A DNA stretch of 64,000 nt from Linyphia triangularis (Eukaryota; Arthropoda; Arachnida; Araneae; Linyphiidae). Position 1 is the stretch's first letter, and the number at the start of each line of letters is the position of its first letter. The translations under genes and the position numbers were made by a program. The DNA is taken from assembly GCA_963978545.1 (NCBI GenBank), contig OZ021727.1, positions 46,351,385 to 46,415,384 on the forward strand, written 5' to 3'. The notes under the pieces were generated by a model. That model saw only the letters and a program-made list of their open reading frames with translations. It ran no database searches and was not told the origin of the DNA. Shown piece after piece: positions 11,652 through 24,817 of this stretch.

Positions 11652-11721
11652 TTAATTTCACCACTTTCTCGGCATTCGATTCGTCCATTTGATGGAGGAG
11701 GTGGTGTGTCACATAGTGAAT
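11652..11721 (-). CDS. exon: first half of sushi/CCP-a module 3
   Basis: A 70 bp exon with acceptor TTCTGTTTTAG and donor GTAAGC. It enters in phase 1 and leaves in phase 2, with 22 whole codons starting SLCDTPPPPSNGRIEC. The Pro-rich stretch and Asn-Gly between the first two cysteines are typical of sushi modules. It joins in frame to the exon at 8821 and supplies the first two of six cysteines. It corresponds to the exons at 38100 and 45643. Its short length makes it easy for gene finders to miss. Confidence 0.9.
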
Positions 11722-13958
11722 CTAAAACAGAATTAAATACAACTCAGAGTTTTAAAGTGAAATGTTTGTTTCAATATGATGAAAGGATACTAAATTAAAC
11801 ATCATTAAAATTTAAAGGGAACTGTTAGTGTTTAAAAAAGGAAAAGTAATAGTTTTGAATAAACTAATTTAAAAATGGGCATTTATCTCGAATGTATATT
11901 ATGTGTATTTGATGTTTTATATATATTTGTTTGCACAATCATACATGTTAATATCCAAATTCGCTACGTATCTGAAAAGAATTAAGTGACAGAATCGCAG
12001 CATTTTCGGTGATCTTGATCACACCTCATATTTTTTTGCTTGCTTGGGTTTAAAATGTGTCCACGTTATACATAAATTTGCTGAGAGAATTATGGAAATA
12101 ATTTTTAGATAGTCTGTTTTGTATATGATTTAGTTTTCTATAATTGACTTAACAATTTATTTGCTTCTCTTTCTATTTGAAAGGTAAAGTTAAACTTCTC
12201 CCTTGGGGCTTAACCAAATATTCCTGTTGTAATACGTAAGCATTTACTACACTATAGTAAATATCATTATCCTAATTTGGATTTTTTTATTGGAAAGTAG
12301 AAATTATTTGCATATGGATTTCTAAACAAATTGGATACATAATACAATGATGTAAAATCATTATTTTACCTCACGTTCAATGTAATTCCAACAGAAAATT
12401 AAATAGATTGTTGAAAAAAATCGATACATATTTCTGAAAATGTTACTAATACAATTGTTTCAGTTTTTGTACAGTTATCCAGAAAATGGAGGTGTAGAAA
12501 TAGTGGCTTTCATTTTTATTTTAAAGTTAAGGGGGAGCTGTATACTACTGATATCTTATCTAAATAATGTTAAAATTGCTTATTTTAAGGAACATATAGA
12601 ATAATTTTACACTTAAATACCTATTATATTGCTATTTATTGATTGATGCTTTTCAGATTTAACCAGTCAATCTATGTACAAGTAGAAATTTTTTAGGTAC
12701 ATATAGAATTCAGTGCAAATAGAATAATTTTAAATTTAAATGCCTTTATTACATCTATTCATTTTATAAACTCTTTTGCACATTTAACAGTGAATTTACT
12801 CTCAATATATGTAGGAAAGCTTTAAGCAATATTTGTTTGGTATAATTTTAGTGTTTTTGGATAAAAGTATTTATACACTTTTTAAGAAAATATATTTAAA
12901 TAAAACATAAAAGGTTCAATGCTATAAATGCATGGAAATTTCTGAAAAGTATTCTTAGATAGCCTCGCCAAAAATATGTGCCAGTTAACTAACTATGCAG
13001 AAGCTTAATACTATGTGTTATAAAGCTCATAGAAGCATAAAAATGTGTTTTTCAAGTATTTTAAAACTAGCAATTTTAACAGCATTTGATACAGAAGAAG
13101 TTGCGTGAGCCTACTCCCTTAATGAAACGTTAATAAATCTTCTTGATTGCACTATAGTAAGATCAAACAACTATCTACTTTTCAATGCTAGATTACAATT
13201 TCAATGCAATTTTCCAATGCTTCATTGAAAGTCTGAAAAATGAGAATTTTAGACTTGGATGTTAAAGGTGACTCCGCCTTCATTTATATATCGTTGCTCT
13301 CTACTCGGTAGTGGAAAACTGAACCTATTTAGGACTACTTTTATAGTAAGTTAATGTAGTGTAGAAACTAAAATGTTCTTTGAAATGAACAACAACAAAT
13401 ATTTCCATTTTTATCATTTCCTGGCGCAAATAATGACACTTGGTAAGTGCTCTTTATCATATATCTAGTTAACACCTATATTCTTCAAGTGGAACCTACT
13501 TTAAAACCTTTTGAAATTAAAGAACTATTTCTGCTGTAGGCCCTACAATGCTAGAAAAAACGTTATCGCAATCTGAAAAACTTCAATATTTATAACATAT
13601 TTGAATTTTAAGGAAAATAAAACACAATGCATGTATCTTAGATGTTATAAGTGTTACCATTACCTTAAATTTCACGCATCAAAATGCGTTCTAACTAATT
13701 TTGTGGGTTAAGTCAGAGATTTTAATGGCCTATCGATACATTATCACATATATAGTTCTTACACAAAATATGACTTTTCTAAATATTTTACGAAAAAAAA
13801 AATATGAAGAAAATTTGTGATATGAATTATAATAAGTAATTTAATGCAAAAATAAAAAGGGATATTTTAAAAAAGGGTTTTAGATGTATTAAATTTAGAA
13901 AATGTCAAAACTTAAAAAATGTTTAGCTTAAAAAAAATATTTTTTTATACTTGAAAAT

Positions 13959-14351
13959 TTAAAATAGTTTTTTGAGTTTCAAAGCATAATACAGTACTAT
14001 TAGAAATATCAGAAAAATAATTCTAAAAATAAAGATTTTTAAATTTTGAGTCCCAGACCTCCTTAATAAAAAAAATACCCTACCTAAAATCATCACAGTG
14101 CCACCACCAAATTGACGCATCGGAAAATAAAATGGTTCACTCCGAAGATCATACCAGAAGTACCTAAACCTTCTTAGAGAACTATTTTTTTTATTGAAAA
14201 AATAAATTTTGCCATATATCCCAAAAAGCAATATCTTTGTTTGCAAATAGTAGGCTTCCCATTTCATGATTCTTTTAGAGGTAGTTGACAAATTTTTTAC
14301 CAAATAATTTGGTGTTTTAATAGCATATTGTCCATATTTCAGATAGTGCAA
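13959..14351 (-). pseudogene. Tc3/mariner-type transposase fragment
   Basis: A 130-codon minus-strand frame contains a recognisable transposase block: YFWYDLRSEPFYF followed by QFGGGTVMILGRVFF. This matches the family pattern of a Tyr/Trp-His-Asp-Leu-Arg motif followed by a Gly-Gly-Gly-(S/T)-Val-Met-x-Trp strand in Tc3-like enzymes. The Trp of the second block is replaced (ILG). The expected first catalytic Asp region is not preserved and the sequence after it runs into Phe/Ile/Leu-rich AT drift. Terminal repeats were not found. It is an inactive remnant inside an intron of the sushi/EGF gene. Confidence 0.7.
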
Positions 14352-15446
14352 GGAATGATTTAATAATTCATAATTTGTTAAGAATAAAGTTTTTTTTATG
14401 AGTTGCTCACCTAAAAAATATTTCGTTTGTGGGGAAGTCGGTGCTGAATATTAACTTTTTCCAAAAAAAAGTAATTATCGTTATTCCTTAAAAAGTTCTA
14501 TCCTGCAATGTTTTTAAGCTTTATCGTCGTGTAGCAATATATCCTAAACATTTAAAACACATTATTTAAAATTAAGGATCTCTGCGGCATCATGATAAAA
14601 TAACTCACAAAAATAAATAAAATGAGAAACGCTTTAAAATTGAGCCTAGTCTTTTATTTCTTAAGATTGTCACATGTAGATAAAAAAAAACTATTTAAAT
14701 TTAAAGTAACTAAATTGGCCGTAATCTTTTTATTCGTTTAATTGGAACTGTTATTGTTTTCATTGTATATAAATTGCTTAACACAAAGATACGTGGTTGC
14801 GAAAATAATGTTTTTCGCTTGGCCCTGGTGTTTTTTTAGCACTGTATACCTCAGTTGCATCATAAAATATTTTGTTCCCTACGTTTATGTGGTTTCGAAA
14901 ATCTCGCTTAGCACTTAAAAATCTTAATATTTTGATTCTTCTCCTTCACATATACTATTGCAAAATATTTAAATGTGAAAGCCACTGTAAAATAGTGTTC
15001 TGCTGACTAGCAACCAATTAAGATTTAAAAAAAGTATTTTCAACATTCATGGTAATAAAAAAATAAAAAAACTGAGAAACCTTGATTGATAAAGAGAAAT
15101 TTAAATTAGAAAAAGTTCATCAAAAGTTGTTTTAATTCTAAGCACTTCCATTTATCTTGTGGCTAAAGCAAGAAACAATAATGATTTTCATTCTTCTTTT
15201 TGGATGGTATTTTTACCCGTTTTAAGGATGAATTTTAACTTTCCATGTGTAGGCTGATCCAAAAGTTAAATTATTAGGATGATTGATTTTCATGAACTTT
15301 GAGAGTATAACTACGCTGATTTTACAGAAATACATTTAAATATGTTTTTCTCCAAAATGAAATACATAGTTTATTCATTAAGCACAAACAAACGTAGAAA
15401 GAGTAAGTTTTCGATTTTGATTAACTAATTTAAAAGGGTCGAAAAG

Positions 15447-15626
15447 TTGGTTGGTTGTTTTCAGATTATCTGGCGCCGTCAGCAACACGAGGGCTATAAT
15501 GCGCCGAAACATTCGTCATTAGACAAGCCAACATACATTTACAAACACCCATGCCAACACGGGACTCGAACCCGCAACCTCGCGGTCTAGAAGCCAGCAC
15601 GCTAACCACTATACCGTTTGGTCGGC
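15447..15626 (-). mobile_element. tRNA-derived SINE (family S1), full length 180 bp
   Basis: This is the reference copy of the family. Transcribed from the right end, it starts GCCGACC, has A box TAGTGGTTAGCGTGC and B box GGGTTCGAGTCCCG. The head closes with TGTTGGC, which pairs with the start as a tRNA acceptor stem would. The segment around TTCTA resembles the anticodon arm of a tRNA-Arg(TCT), but that assignment is tentative. The body follows, then a tail of AACCAACCAAC with no poly(A). A 14 bp target duplication, AAAGGGTCGAAAAG, lies at 15433-15446 and 15627-15640. Confidence 0.93.
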
Positions 15627-16200
15627 AAAGGGTCGAAAAGAGTTTAAGCGATAGAGCTTTCATTCAAAATAGGAATTTTTAAATACCCAACTTTCAATGT
15701 AGCCACAATGACTGCAAAAGATATTCCGATCTTTATCAACCAACTTTCACTGGTTGAGGCGAGGTCAAACTCTTTAAATGTGGATATTCCAATATCACAA
15801 TTCACATTCAACCAGGTTACCGAAATTAATTGGTAAATTTTTTTCTTCAAATAACATTGTAATCCTAGCTATTAAACTTTCAATCAAGGCACTATTAAAA
15901 GGTTAAAACTTTCTAATCGTTTAATATCCATAAGTCCGATTGGTGAAGTAGAGATATTCAGATAGTTTATAGTAAGTTTGTAAGTTAAATCTAGTTGAAG
16001 AATATGAAGACTGCTAATAATTTCGATTTTGTTGTGAAGCGCCTTCTATTGTCATATGAAGGTCAGAAAACAAAATATTGTTTTTTATTTACTGTGAATA
16101 AAGCATTTAAGCATTTTTGAGAAAACTGTATTGTTCTTCTCTAAAACGTTTGTAAATTACAGATTTCTTCAAATATGCCTTAATCTGTTTAAATTCTTAC

Positions 16201-16392
16201 CTCTTCCACAATGAGGAGCAGATGGAGGGTTCCATTGTCCATCCACCCTACATCTGTATATGGAAGTGGAGGGTGGATTGAAAGTCATTCCTGGAGGACA
16301 GGAAATGTGGCATTCAGTTAAGTGTGTGTTGTGGGTGCAGTTGTGGTATAAAGTTCCAGATGACAAACGATTGAAGTCGCACAAACTGACAG
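16201..16392 (-). CDS. exon: sushi/CCP-like module (CCP-b, first cassette)
   Basis: A 192 bp exon with acceptor TATTTCAG and donor GTAAGA, phase 1 at both ends and open, with 63 whole codons. It begins VSLCDFNRLSSG and ends APHCGR. Cysteines are spaced C-x13-C-x8-C-x3-C-x15-C-x13-C with VDGQWNPP before the last one, the same design as the exon at 4297 apart from one extra residue. A single N-glycosylation sequon (Asn-Cys-Thr) follows HNC. It follows EGF-like module 1, directly or via the optional exon at 17645, and precedes the third CCP-a module. Confidence 0.9.
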
Positions 16393-17644
16393 CTGAAATA
16401 AATACATTTCGTTTATTATCGTTTGTTTGATAGGAAACATCTTGTCCATTCTAAACGGGTTTGTAATGTGAATTTACACAAGTATGTTCAAGCAGGAGTA
16501 TTACGCAGCAGATGATAGTTGCTACCTTTTCTATAAAAAAAAATATTGTATCATTTTTATGAGTATTTTGGGGGAGGGTTAAATTATAAGTTAAAAGAAC
16601 AGCGCTTCCAAGGACATTTAAAGATTTTTTTAATGATATAACATCTAGGAATACCATTGGCACTGTTTAAAAGAAATATGATCCCCTTTTATTGTACTCT
16701 TTGAACATCATCTTTCTGCTCGGGTGAGAGTTACCAGAATGACATGCATGCACAGTTCTCCGATGAAATTATTTATGATTTTAATTCTACAGTTTCCAAA
16801 AGTAAAGAAACCTTTTAATACCTTTTTGAAGTCACAAGTTCCCTCTGTGTTTAAAAGGTTACTACTGTCTCTAGTATACAACTTGGGGAAAAATACAATA
16901 TTCAATATCATCGGCACAAAGAATCAGGAATTTAATCTACATCCATGTAATGAACATATTATCTCGTAAAAAGCAAAAGCACTCAATCAGCACCTTAGGA
17001 TTATTTCCTACTCTATTTGTCGTTGTCATTCAATAAGGTTAGCATTATTTACTTTAGGATATCAAACTACCATATCATTGAATATAGTGTGTTTTCCATG
17101 TATTGGGATTAAACCCTTGAACAAGTTAGAGATTATTTTGGAGCTCATAACTACAAAAAACAACGATCCATAGCAAGTAATGGACTGCTCATAGAAGGCA
17201 CTCGAAAAATTCCCGACAGGATGATAAAAATATTAAAGTTATAGACTAGTCGATTGATTATGAATAGACAAATTTTTAAATAATGGAAAGGACAATACAT
17301 GGCACAATTTAATACATACGTTTTCTTGAAAGTTCTACCACTAAGTATCAAAATTTTTATCAAAAATGACTTATTTTGCTAATTATTAACTAGCCACCCA
17401 CCCCTTCCTCTATCAAGCTTTGAGAGAAAATAATACTAAGTTACGCCGCCGCTAAAGATTGATTTATTTATCTGTCCTCTTTTAGAGAAATTCTCTTGTT
17501 TTGTGTTGTTTCTTCTGGTCGGTTAAGGTCAGAATGTGAATAGATCCACACAATATTTCTTCTTGACATTTTGAGCAATGTTGTTAGGTTGAGAAGAGTA
17601 TCCTGATTGGTGAACTGGAATTGAATGAAGGATTTATTAATTAC

Positions 17645-17710
17645 CTGATGGAAAAGAAGGACCGTTGGGGAAAGGGAGGAGTAAAGCATATTGACTACCA
17701 GCTGTGACTA
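17645..17710 (-). CDS. candidate linker exon between EGF-like module 1 and CCP-b
   Basis: On the minus strand a strong acceptor (TTTTTCTTTTCAG) and a good donor (CAG followed by GTAATTAAT) bound 66 bp. A second acceptor, CACAG, would give a 57 bp form (17645-17701). Both lengths are multiples of three. Entered in phase 1, as the neighbouring exons require, both are open and leave in phase 1. The peptide is hydrophobic and Pro/Ser-rich (YALLLPFPNGPSFPS) with no cysteine, so it would be a spacer. It may be alternatively included. Only splice-site and phase consistency support it. Confidence 0.45.
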
Positions 17711-18599
17711 CTGAAAAGAAAAATGATTTCGATGACAAAGTTTCCTGCTGGTTTAACCCCCTCCCTTCTCCTTTCTCCCATTTTTTAGATACTTTTTAAT
17801 GAACGTTAGTTTATCTTTGGGAATCAATTTGTAATAGACAAAGATTGTTTGTGAATCAAAAGCTTCCTAAAATTGGTGAATATTTTAGACCGACATCATT
17901 TGAAGAATCTTCCGAGCCGAAAAATCTGTGAATAACCGTAAATAAACTTCGTTTCAGTCCATCCGCTAAAAATTCCAAAATACCTTCCAAAAAATTTTTT
18001 TTTTATAGAAATTAAAGCAATTTTCTCTTGCATCATTAATTGACGAAATTAAAATGATAAAAATTCAATGTAAAGCTTATTGAAAGTAAGTGGATATTCT
18101 ATACTTAAACTTGTTGGTTTGTTTAAATAGCATAAAAAGTGTTTCCCTAGTATTTTTGTGTAAAGTGAGGTGGAGAATATTCAGCCGAAAAGTGTGTTTA
18201 CGTTTATTAAAAACTAAGAGATTAAATAAAACATTAATTTTTTTTTCATGCGCCATCAGTTTGAAACAAGATATTTGTTCTTAAGAAACTCTGATACATC
18301 AACAACGCTGAATAAAAGCGACGAAGTTAACGTTCAGAGCTTCCTTATTTTTAAACATAAAAACTTAGTCTGTTATATTTTTAGATAATAACGGTGCATA
18401 GATTTAAAGTTACTCAATATTTATTCTTCAATTGCAAACTTCTGTAAGAAATTACAGCAGTCGAAGCACTTGAAATACCGCATGTCCATAAAAGACTGGA
18501 ACAGTCACAAAGCCTAGGGTTAATGTCTGCACCTGGTTCGAGTAGCTTTTTAACTATTTTTGTACTTCATTACAAATACAAATATAGAAATGATGACCA

Positions 18600-18830
18600 A
18601 CTACAGGCTATCAAGTTCAGTACAATTTAACTTTTCTGAACAATCTCACAATATAGATCTAGCTGACTCAGGTATAATTTACGATGTGGTCCGGTAGACT
18701 GTTCCACTTTTACTCCATTGTAAATATAATGTTTCCTATTCTCCAAGTTAAATGCAATTTATATAGCTCATATGCATGACCTCTTGTCTGGTCCACTGTA
18801 TTGAACTTTAAACCCTTAGAATAACCTTGT
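18600..18830 (-). pseudogene. non-LTR retrotransposon (LINE) reverse-transcriptase 3' remnant
   Basis: Read on the minus strand, this gives DQTRGHAYELYKLH, a gap of about 15 residues with a stop, then WNSLPDHIVNYT. This order (TRGH-type motif, then Trp-Asn-x-Leu-Pro-x-x-(I/V)-Val) is characteristic of the C-terminal end of CR1/Jockey-like LINE reverse transcriptases. Several stops interrupt it. No upstream polymerase motif was recognised, which fits a truncated copy. A similar segment in an RNA-virus-derived element is unlikely. Confidence 0.6.
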
Positions 18831-20596
18831 CTGATAAATTTCACGAGTAACGATCGTTCGAATTACTTTGACACTACTTAAAATATACGGTTTTAACAAA
18901 TGCATGAAATTTTTATATTTATTTCTGGTGGGTATGATAAAGAATAATGACATTAAACTTTCATACCTAGACTAAAATATAGAAAAGGAATATCGAATAA
19001 GACTAGGTAATGTTATGAAAGAAACTATAACTTGTATAAAAATATTTTTTTATCAGATATTAAAGCTTGTGTGTTTTTCGAAAACTTAAAAAAGACAAAG
19101 ATTTATTTAGAAATAATAATGAAAGTAATAAAAAATCACAACATCTGTTTTACTTTTAACAAAGCATTATACACATAACGTAAGTCATAAATGAATGTAT
19201 TAATGTTTTTTAAAGATTATTGTTTGTGAAATTTTATGGTTTATGCCACCATTGTCAGAATATAATTAACAAATTCTGACGTAGTTTCTTCAGAATTTTG
19301 AATTATTCAAAAATTTTCTGATAACAAGTATTAATCAAAGTAAATTTTTGCATAGAAAATAATAAATTGACCATAAACATAATAGCTACTAAAAAAAAAA
19401 AAAAAAAAAAAAAATATTATTTATATATATTTAAAACTACTGATCTTAATTTACAAGAGGAAACAACGATTTCAAAAATAATTATTTGTTTTCATTTAAA
19501 ATTTTAACAATGTAGTGAATAAATAATGTTCATATTATCAAATAATCTACCATAAGAGTGGCAAATTATTATTTTTATAAGTAAAATTAATCAATATTAT
19601 ATTTAGAAACTATTTTACAACCTCCGTAAAGTTTAGCCAGCATGTCAAGGAATTTACCATGTCAGAATACGTTACTCAAAGTTTAACACACTCATTAGCT
19701 TTGTTCTTAATCTCTAAGATAAAGTTCTCACCTTTCACTTTCTTCCGAAAGGTAATTTGAGAGTGTTACCAAAAAGTTTCAAGGACTTTAATTAATGCTG
19801 TCCAACTAGACTAAAAATATCCCGATACTTTCACTCAAATAATCCTTTTGAAGCAAACACTTCATTCCATGTATACAGAGTATTAATGAATGTATAAAAT
19901 TCATTAGCTATGAATACGAATTTAAATCGAGTCCTAAATTCGATCAATTAAACGAAATATATACTATTTTAATTTACTTTTGTCTTTTGTACCTTATTTC
20001 AGTAGAAAATTTTTTACAACTCTTTTGCTATAACAATACGAAAAAGTTTTACATAGTGTTTGAACTTAGGTGCAATTGCTTGTTATATTTTCAAAAAAAA
20101 GAGAGATTGTATAATTTTGGTCATCAAAAATATTTATAAAGAGTTTATTCAAAAACTCGTATTTTCAGTTCTATGATAATTCATTCAGAGATAATAATAA
20201 TAGATATAATAATAATTCAGAGATTATTAATAATAAGTTTTTTTTCTCCAAAATTATAGCATTTCCTATTTTACGAAAAAAATACGCACACAAAAAGATT
20301 TTAAACTTAAATTAAAAAATGTGAGTTCCATTTTAAGAAATTAAACAAAACAAACCTCTTAGTGGCGTAGTTGCTAAGATTGATCAAAACACAACAAAAT
20401 GAATTGTTATATTTTAAAATAATTTTTCAAACATTAGGTCGCGAAGTTATGATAAAATAATTTTTTTTTTTGAATATTTGAGTAAATATTATTAATATTA
20501 TTACCAAAATTCGCTGCTTAAGCACGGTTTTGAAAATCAATTATAAAAGTCATTTCTGTACATCAAACTTAACAAATTGATGATATTGCTTCTTTT

Positions 20597-20604
<8 letters not shown>

Positions 20605-20642
<38 letters not shown>
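20605..20642. repeat. poly(A) tract, 38 bp
   Basis: An uninterrupted A run. Similar long A or T runs occur at 19391-19414, 39633-39661, 50128-50168 and 60392-60419. None has a recognisable retroposed body beside it, so they are listed as simple repeats. Confidence 0.97.
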
Positions 20643-20644
<2 letters not shown>

Positions 20645-21266
20645 TATATGGCTGATTCATGAAAGACTTAGAACATATGATTCTCATTCAGCAAACCACT
20701 CACTTATGGAATACGTTAAGTCACATTTTTACAACATCTGTTGCAATTCATTTTACAGTATTCATCTTGTCAAAACCTAAAAATATTAATGAAGTATTTA
20801 TAGTTAGACATTACTAGTTGCCTATGGATTAACTTTCGGGCACATTTTAAGGCATTTCTGTTCCAATTTTAAAATTTTAATATCCTTTTGACTAAAACTT
20901 CTTACGTGTTGAGCATAATGTGTCTACTAACGTAATATCACGATCATTACGAAATGATAGGTCCAATAGGTATTTTGAATGTTTGCCATTGTAAATTAAA
21001 AATAGTTAAACTGCTTTTGCATCAATCATTTTAAAGTTTTTTCTCCGACTATTCGTTGACAAAATAAGCAAATAATTCAGTAAATAGGTAATTTTTTGAT
21101 AATTTTAGTATGTTCTAAAACGTTTCAAAATTACAGGTTCGCTTTTTGTTTCTTAGCGCTAATTGGTTGAGTTACTAAAAATTTGTATAAGACTTTCCTG
21201 GACAGTTCATTACATGGCTTCAAACAGGTTTCTGTGTTTTCTTTCATTTCAGAGTTATATAACAAA

Positions 21267-22240
21267 ATGGGTCGTAATTGGAGTTAGTCATTAACAGAGA
21301 GAGGCAAAATTTTTACTTTTAAATAATATAAAAAATCAAAACCTGAAATGGTTTGACTTTGAAATAAGTCACATAATATGATTAACAACTATTTGCGCCT
21401 GGGTAACGCTTACGATCAACGGAAATTCTTCCTCTGGAAGACCAACAAAAATAACATTACGTATAAGACTGATTTTAAGATCGTTATAATCAGGTAATAC
21501 AAACTATCACAACAACAAAACCCTTCAATATCATACCTGCAGGATTTAGATCTGTAAGGAGGCATTTTAAAAGTTGAAAAAAAAAAAAAAAACAGGAAAG
21601 TGACTTAAAACCTGAAAAGTCAGAGATACGCATAAAAAAAGCTTTTGAGATTTGAATTTGAAGTTATGGCTTGGAAGCATGACTGGCGTCCAGAAATCTT
21701 CAGTGATAAAAAAAGGAATTGACGGATGACAGTTGCCCGTATTAATGGCATGACCTTCGTAATCAGAGTTTTTTTCCCGAAAAAGTAAGCTGGTGGTGTC
21801 GCTCTTATGGTATGGGTCAGAGTAGGATAGGGTGGAAAAACTGATATAGCTTTCATAAATTATCGTCTGAATACTGCAGGATAATAGAAAGAAGTACTTG
21901 ATCCTTACTTAATACCCAATACCGTAAACATTGACAGTTTATTATTCATATTTCAGTCGGATAACGTACCTTTTCATATGGCAAACTTTACTTTGAATAG
22001 TTTTTCAGAAAATGGTATAAATATTAACACCACCTTACATGCAGACTAACAATGTAAGATCCGTTTAAGCAGGATGTAAGCAGTATGATTGCATTGATGA
22101 CCTACATACTAATTTATAGCTAAAATGGACAGAATTATCCAAAATCTGTATGCAAAACCATGTAGAACGTATGCCAAAGAGGATTTACGAACTAATTTTG
22201 AAAAAGGTGAAAAGGTTTTTAGATGCTACTTTGAATTTTT
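21267..22240 (+). pseudogene. decayed Tc1-like transposase
   Basis: Plus-strand frames give, in order, an N-terminal helix-turn-helix region (MGRNWS, TERGKIFTFK, then NNYLRLGNAYDQRK), a GGVALMVWVRVG block, FIFQSDNVPFHMANFTL around the second catalytic Asp, and a degraded C-terminal region. These are Tc1 transposase landmarks in the right order and spacing. Frameshifts and stops make it inactive. A possible right end lies at 22420-22439: GGCCTATAATTTCGCACTG followed by TA. I could not match a left end with confidence. Confidence 0.75.
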
Positions 22241-24817
22241 ACTTTTATCAGTGAACCTATTATTCCGAAACGTTGAGTACTTTATTATTTTCTTTTTTTT
22301 TTAATTTAAATTCTCGTTTTCCGATGAAATTTATATATAAAGAAAATTTTATTCAGTTTATGCAGTGCTAATAAAATATCCTTTTTTTTTATAATAAAGT
22401 ATTTAAGTAAATATGGTGAGGGCCTATAATTTCGCACTGTAAATGCAATAACGTGTAGTATATGCTAAAGGATTAGAAACAATGGTGCTAAATTTTAATG
22501 ACTCATTTTTAGGTACCACGTGAATGGTATTAGTCATGGTTGGTAACATCATTTTGGAGTTTTCAATTGCAAAGGTTGCGCTAGGGCCATACTGCTAAAT
22601 AATATTCTAATAACAATATATACAATTAAGCCTTGTAAGTTTGAACTCTGTAAGATGACAGGGCACAGGCACATGATTTAGCTCTTCCCTTTAATCTATG
22701 CCACACCAGAGATAAATTTTTTCTCTATGGATTTAACTTGCAGCAGCCACCATTAAATCTACACTTCAGGGTTATGGCAGTGCGCTGGCAAGAGTTCAAG
22801 ATCTTCTTGCAGCCATTAGACTGGAGCCTACACGAACTGAGCAAGTATGGGCTCATATTTGGCATTGTTCAGTTTCAAACTGATTAGGGTATCATTCTGT
22901 TGATTTAGACGTACTTAATAAAGTGTTCAACCCTCGATAATCTCTTATGTTTTATGCAAAGAATGGAAAACACAATGACAATTTAGCAAGTCATACAAAA
23001 ATCCTCACGCCACCACAGTAAACCAACAATGTAACATCGGGGTTATTGAGATAAATCTAATCATCCTAATAGTTTGCTGCTTCTGCATTTCATTAAAGAG
23101 GTAATGTAACTGCGGTAAATTAAAAAAAAAGAAAAGTGATGTTTTTCTTTTTATTTTGGATCCCAACAAAAATAGGACCAAGGTCAGCACCTGTAGTACT
23201 GATGTATCAATCGACCTATTGCCGTTGAACGTGATTTAGTTTGTAACCAAATAACATTGAGACACATACAATCTTATCTACTACACATCTTAAATTAAGG
23301 CTTTTCGTGACATAAAATAAATAGTTTGTTGAACTCAAAGAAGAATATATCAAGCTGGAAAACTGTTTTGATATCAAAGTACACATAATTACAAACCTGA
23401 AAATAACTCGTTGAGATATAAAACCTTATTAAATATAAAACTAGATTTGCAACAAAATTATTTTAATAAAAAAAAAATCACTTTATTAAAATTTCGTTTA
23501 AATTACTAGAGTTAAATATTTCGAATGATATATCATTAAATCTAAAACACATTATGTATTTTTCTATCTGCATCACAATAATATCGAAACAATTAGAAAC
23601 TAACATCATCAATTAAATGTTAACACTTTAGTAATGATAGCGAATTAGATGCTAGACTAATTACTACAAATAATTATGATACCACGCAGTTAATTAAACG
23701 TAACTTCCAGCATTGCGGAACAGCTTTTGAAACATTGTTAGCAATTTCTAGCACAATCCTTAATCCTTTATAAGCTTTTCTAGATCCTCTATAAGATTCG
23801 CCAGAAGTTATATAAGAGGGAGAAAGTTGAAATAGTTGAGTTTAGAAAATCAATAGTGAGAACGATCTTGCAGAAAATAATATTTCTTATTAAAACGTGT
23901 AGTTTTCTTTCATTGCTTCGAGTTTAATTAAAATATCAACTTTGAAGTTTGTGGCCCTTAGAGAGTAAAACGGCTTTATTCAACAATATTACAAACTGAA
24001 CAACCGCTACTTTCAAAGGAATTTTTTCGTTTCCAATTTCAGCTTTAGCATTTCCGAAAAATAGAAGATTTATAAAATCATAGCCAATTAAAATTTTTCT
24101 TCAATGCCCAATATTTACCAATCAAGTATTTATAATAAGCAAACTGTAACGTTGAATATATTCCTGCATAAGTAAACTGCAATAAGTATATTATGAAATT
24201 AAATATCTATTCCATTTAAATCCTTTCTTGAAGTTTAATCATAATTTCGACATAGGTAAAATAAAATATTTTGAAATTATCCTACTAAACTCAAAATGTC
24301 AGTTATCAGTGATACAGGGCATAAGAAATGTAATTAGAGCTTGCAGAAAAATGATTCTTTTGTGAAAAGTTGAAACAGAATTTTCAATGTGTAAAAGGTG
24401 CTTTTAAATGCACTTAAAATAACTTAAATTATAAAAAAATCATCATTACTCTCATTTAGCAATGCGTTAATAAACATCAACATAACAAATCATTACATAA
24501 ATATTTAATTAAGAATTCAAAATAAATAGTTCCTGGTTTGATTTCTCTTTTATCGTTGAATTCGACTCATTAATCATGAAGATTTATTGATGAAAATTCA
24601 TAGTTAAGTTTAAGCATTTTCTAAAAAATTTCCTTATTTCCCTAATCCTATATGCACAAGTTTCTTCAACTATAACATACTTACGATATAATCAAAGAAA
24701 AGTTATAAACAATAAAATTAATATGCAATACGAGTGAAGAAAATTATCAGAGCAATTTTATACATTGCAACCAAAATCTCAAGTATACATGTCGAATAAA
24801 AATATGAATAGACTTAC

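Larger units (their letters stand above)
11722..16200 (-). other. intron, 4.5 kb
   Basis: Phase-1 intron holding a Tc3-like transposase fragment (about 13960-14351) and a full-length S1 SINE (15447-15626). An imperfect duplication with a period near 122 bp occurs around 12596-12760, marked by AGAATAATTTTA. The rest is AT-rich and unremarkable. Confidence 0.8.
16393..24817 (-). other. intron (or two introns), 8.4 kb
   Basis: Phase-1 intron between EGF-like module 1 and the CCP-b exon, possibly split by the candidate exon at 17645-17710. It contains a LINE remnant (about 18600-18830), poly(A) runs at 19391-19414 and 20605-20642, and a decayed Tc1 transposase (21267-22240). A somewhat GC-richer stretch at 22660-22880 is unidentified. 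Confidence 0.75.

Noticed and set aside
15560..15626. A functional tRNA gene.
   Set aside because: The head has A and B boxes and partial acceptor pairing, but the anticodon stem does not pair and the sequence continues into a SINE body with a target duplication.
15466..15663. A minus-strand ORF beginning at a SINE and reading into the flank.
   Set aside because: It is a translation of the tRNA-derived SINE head.
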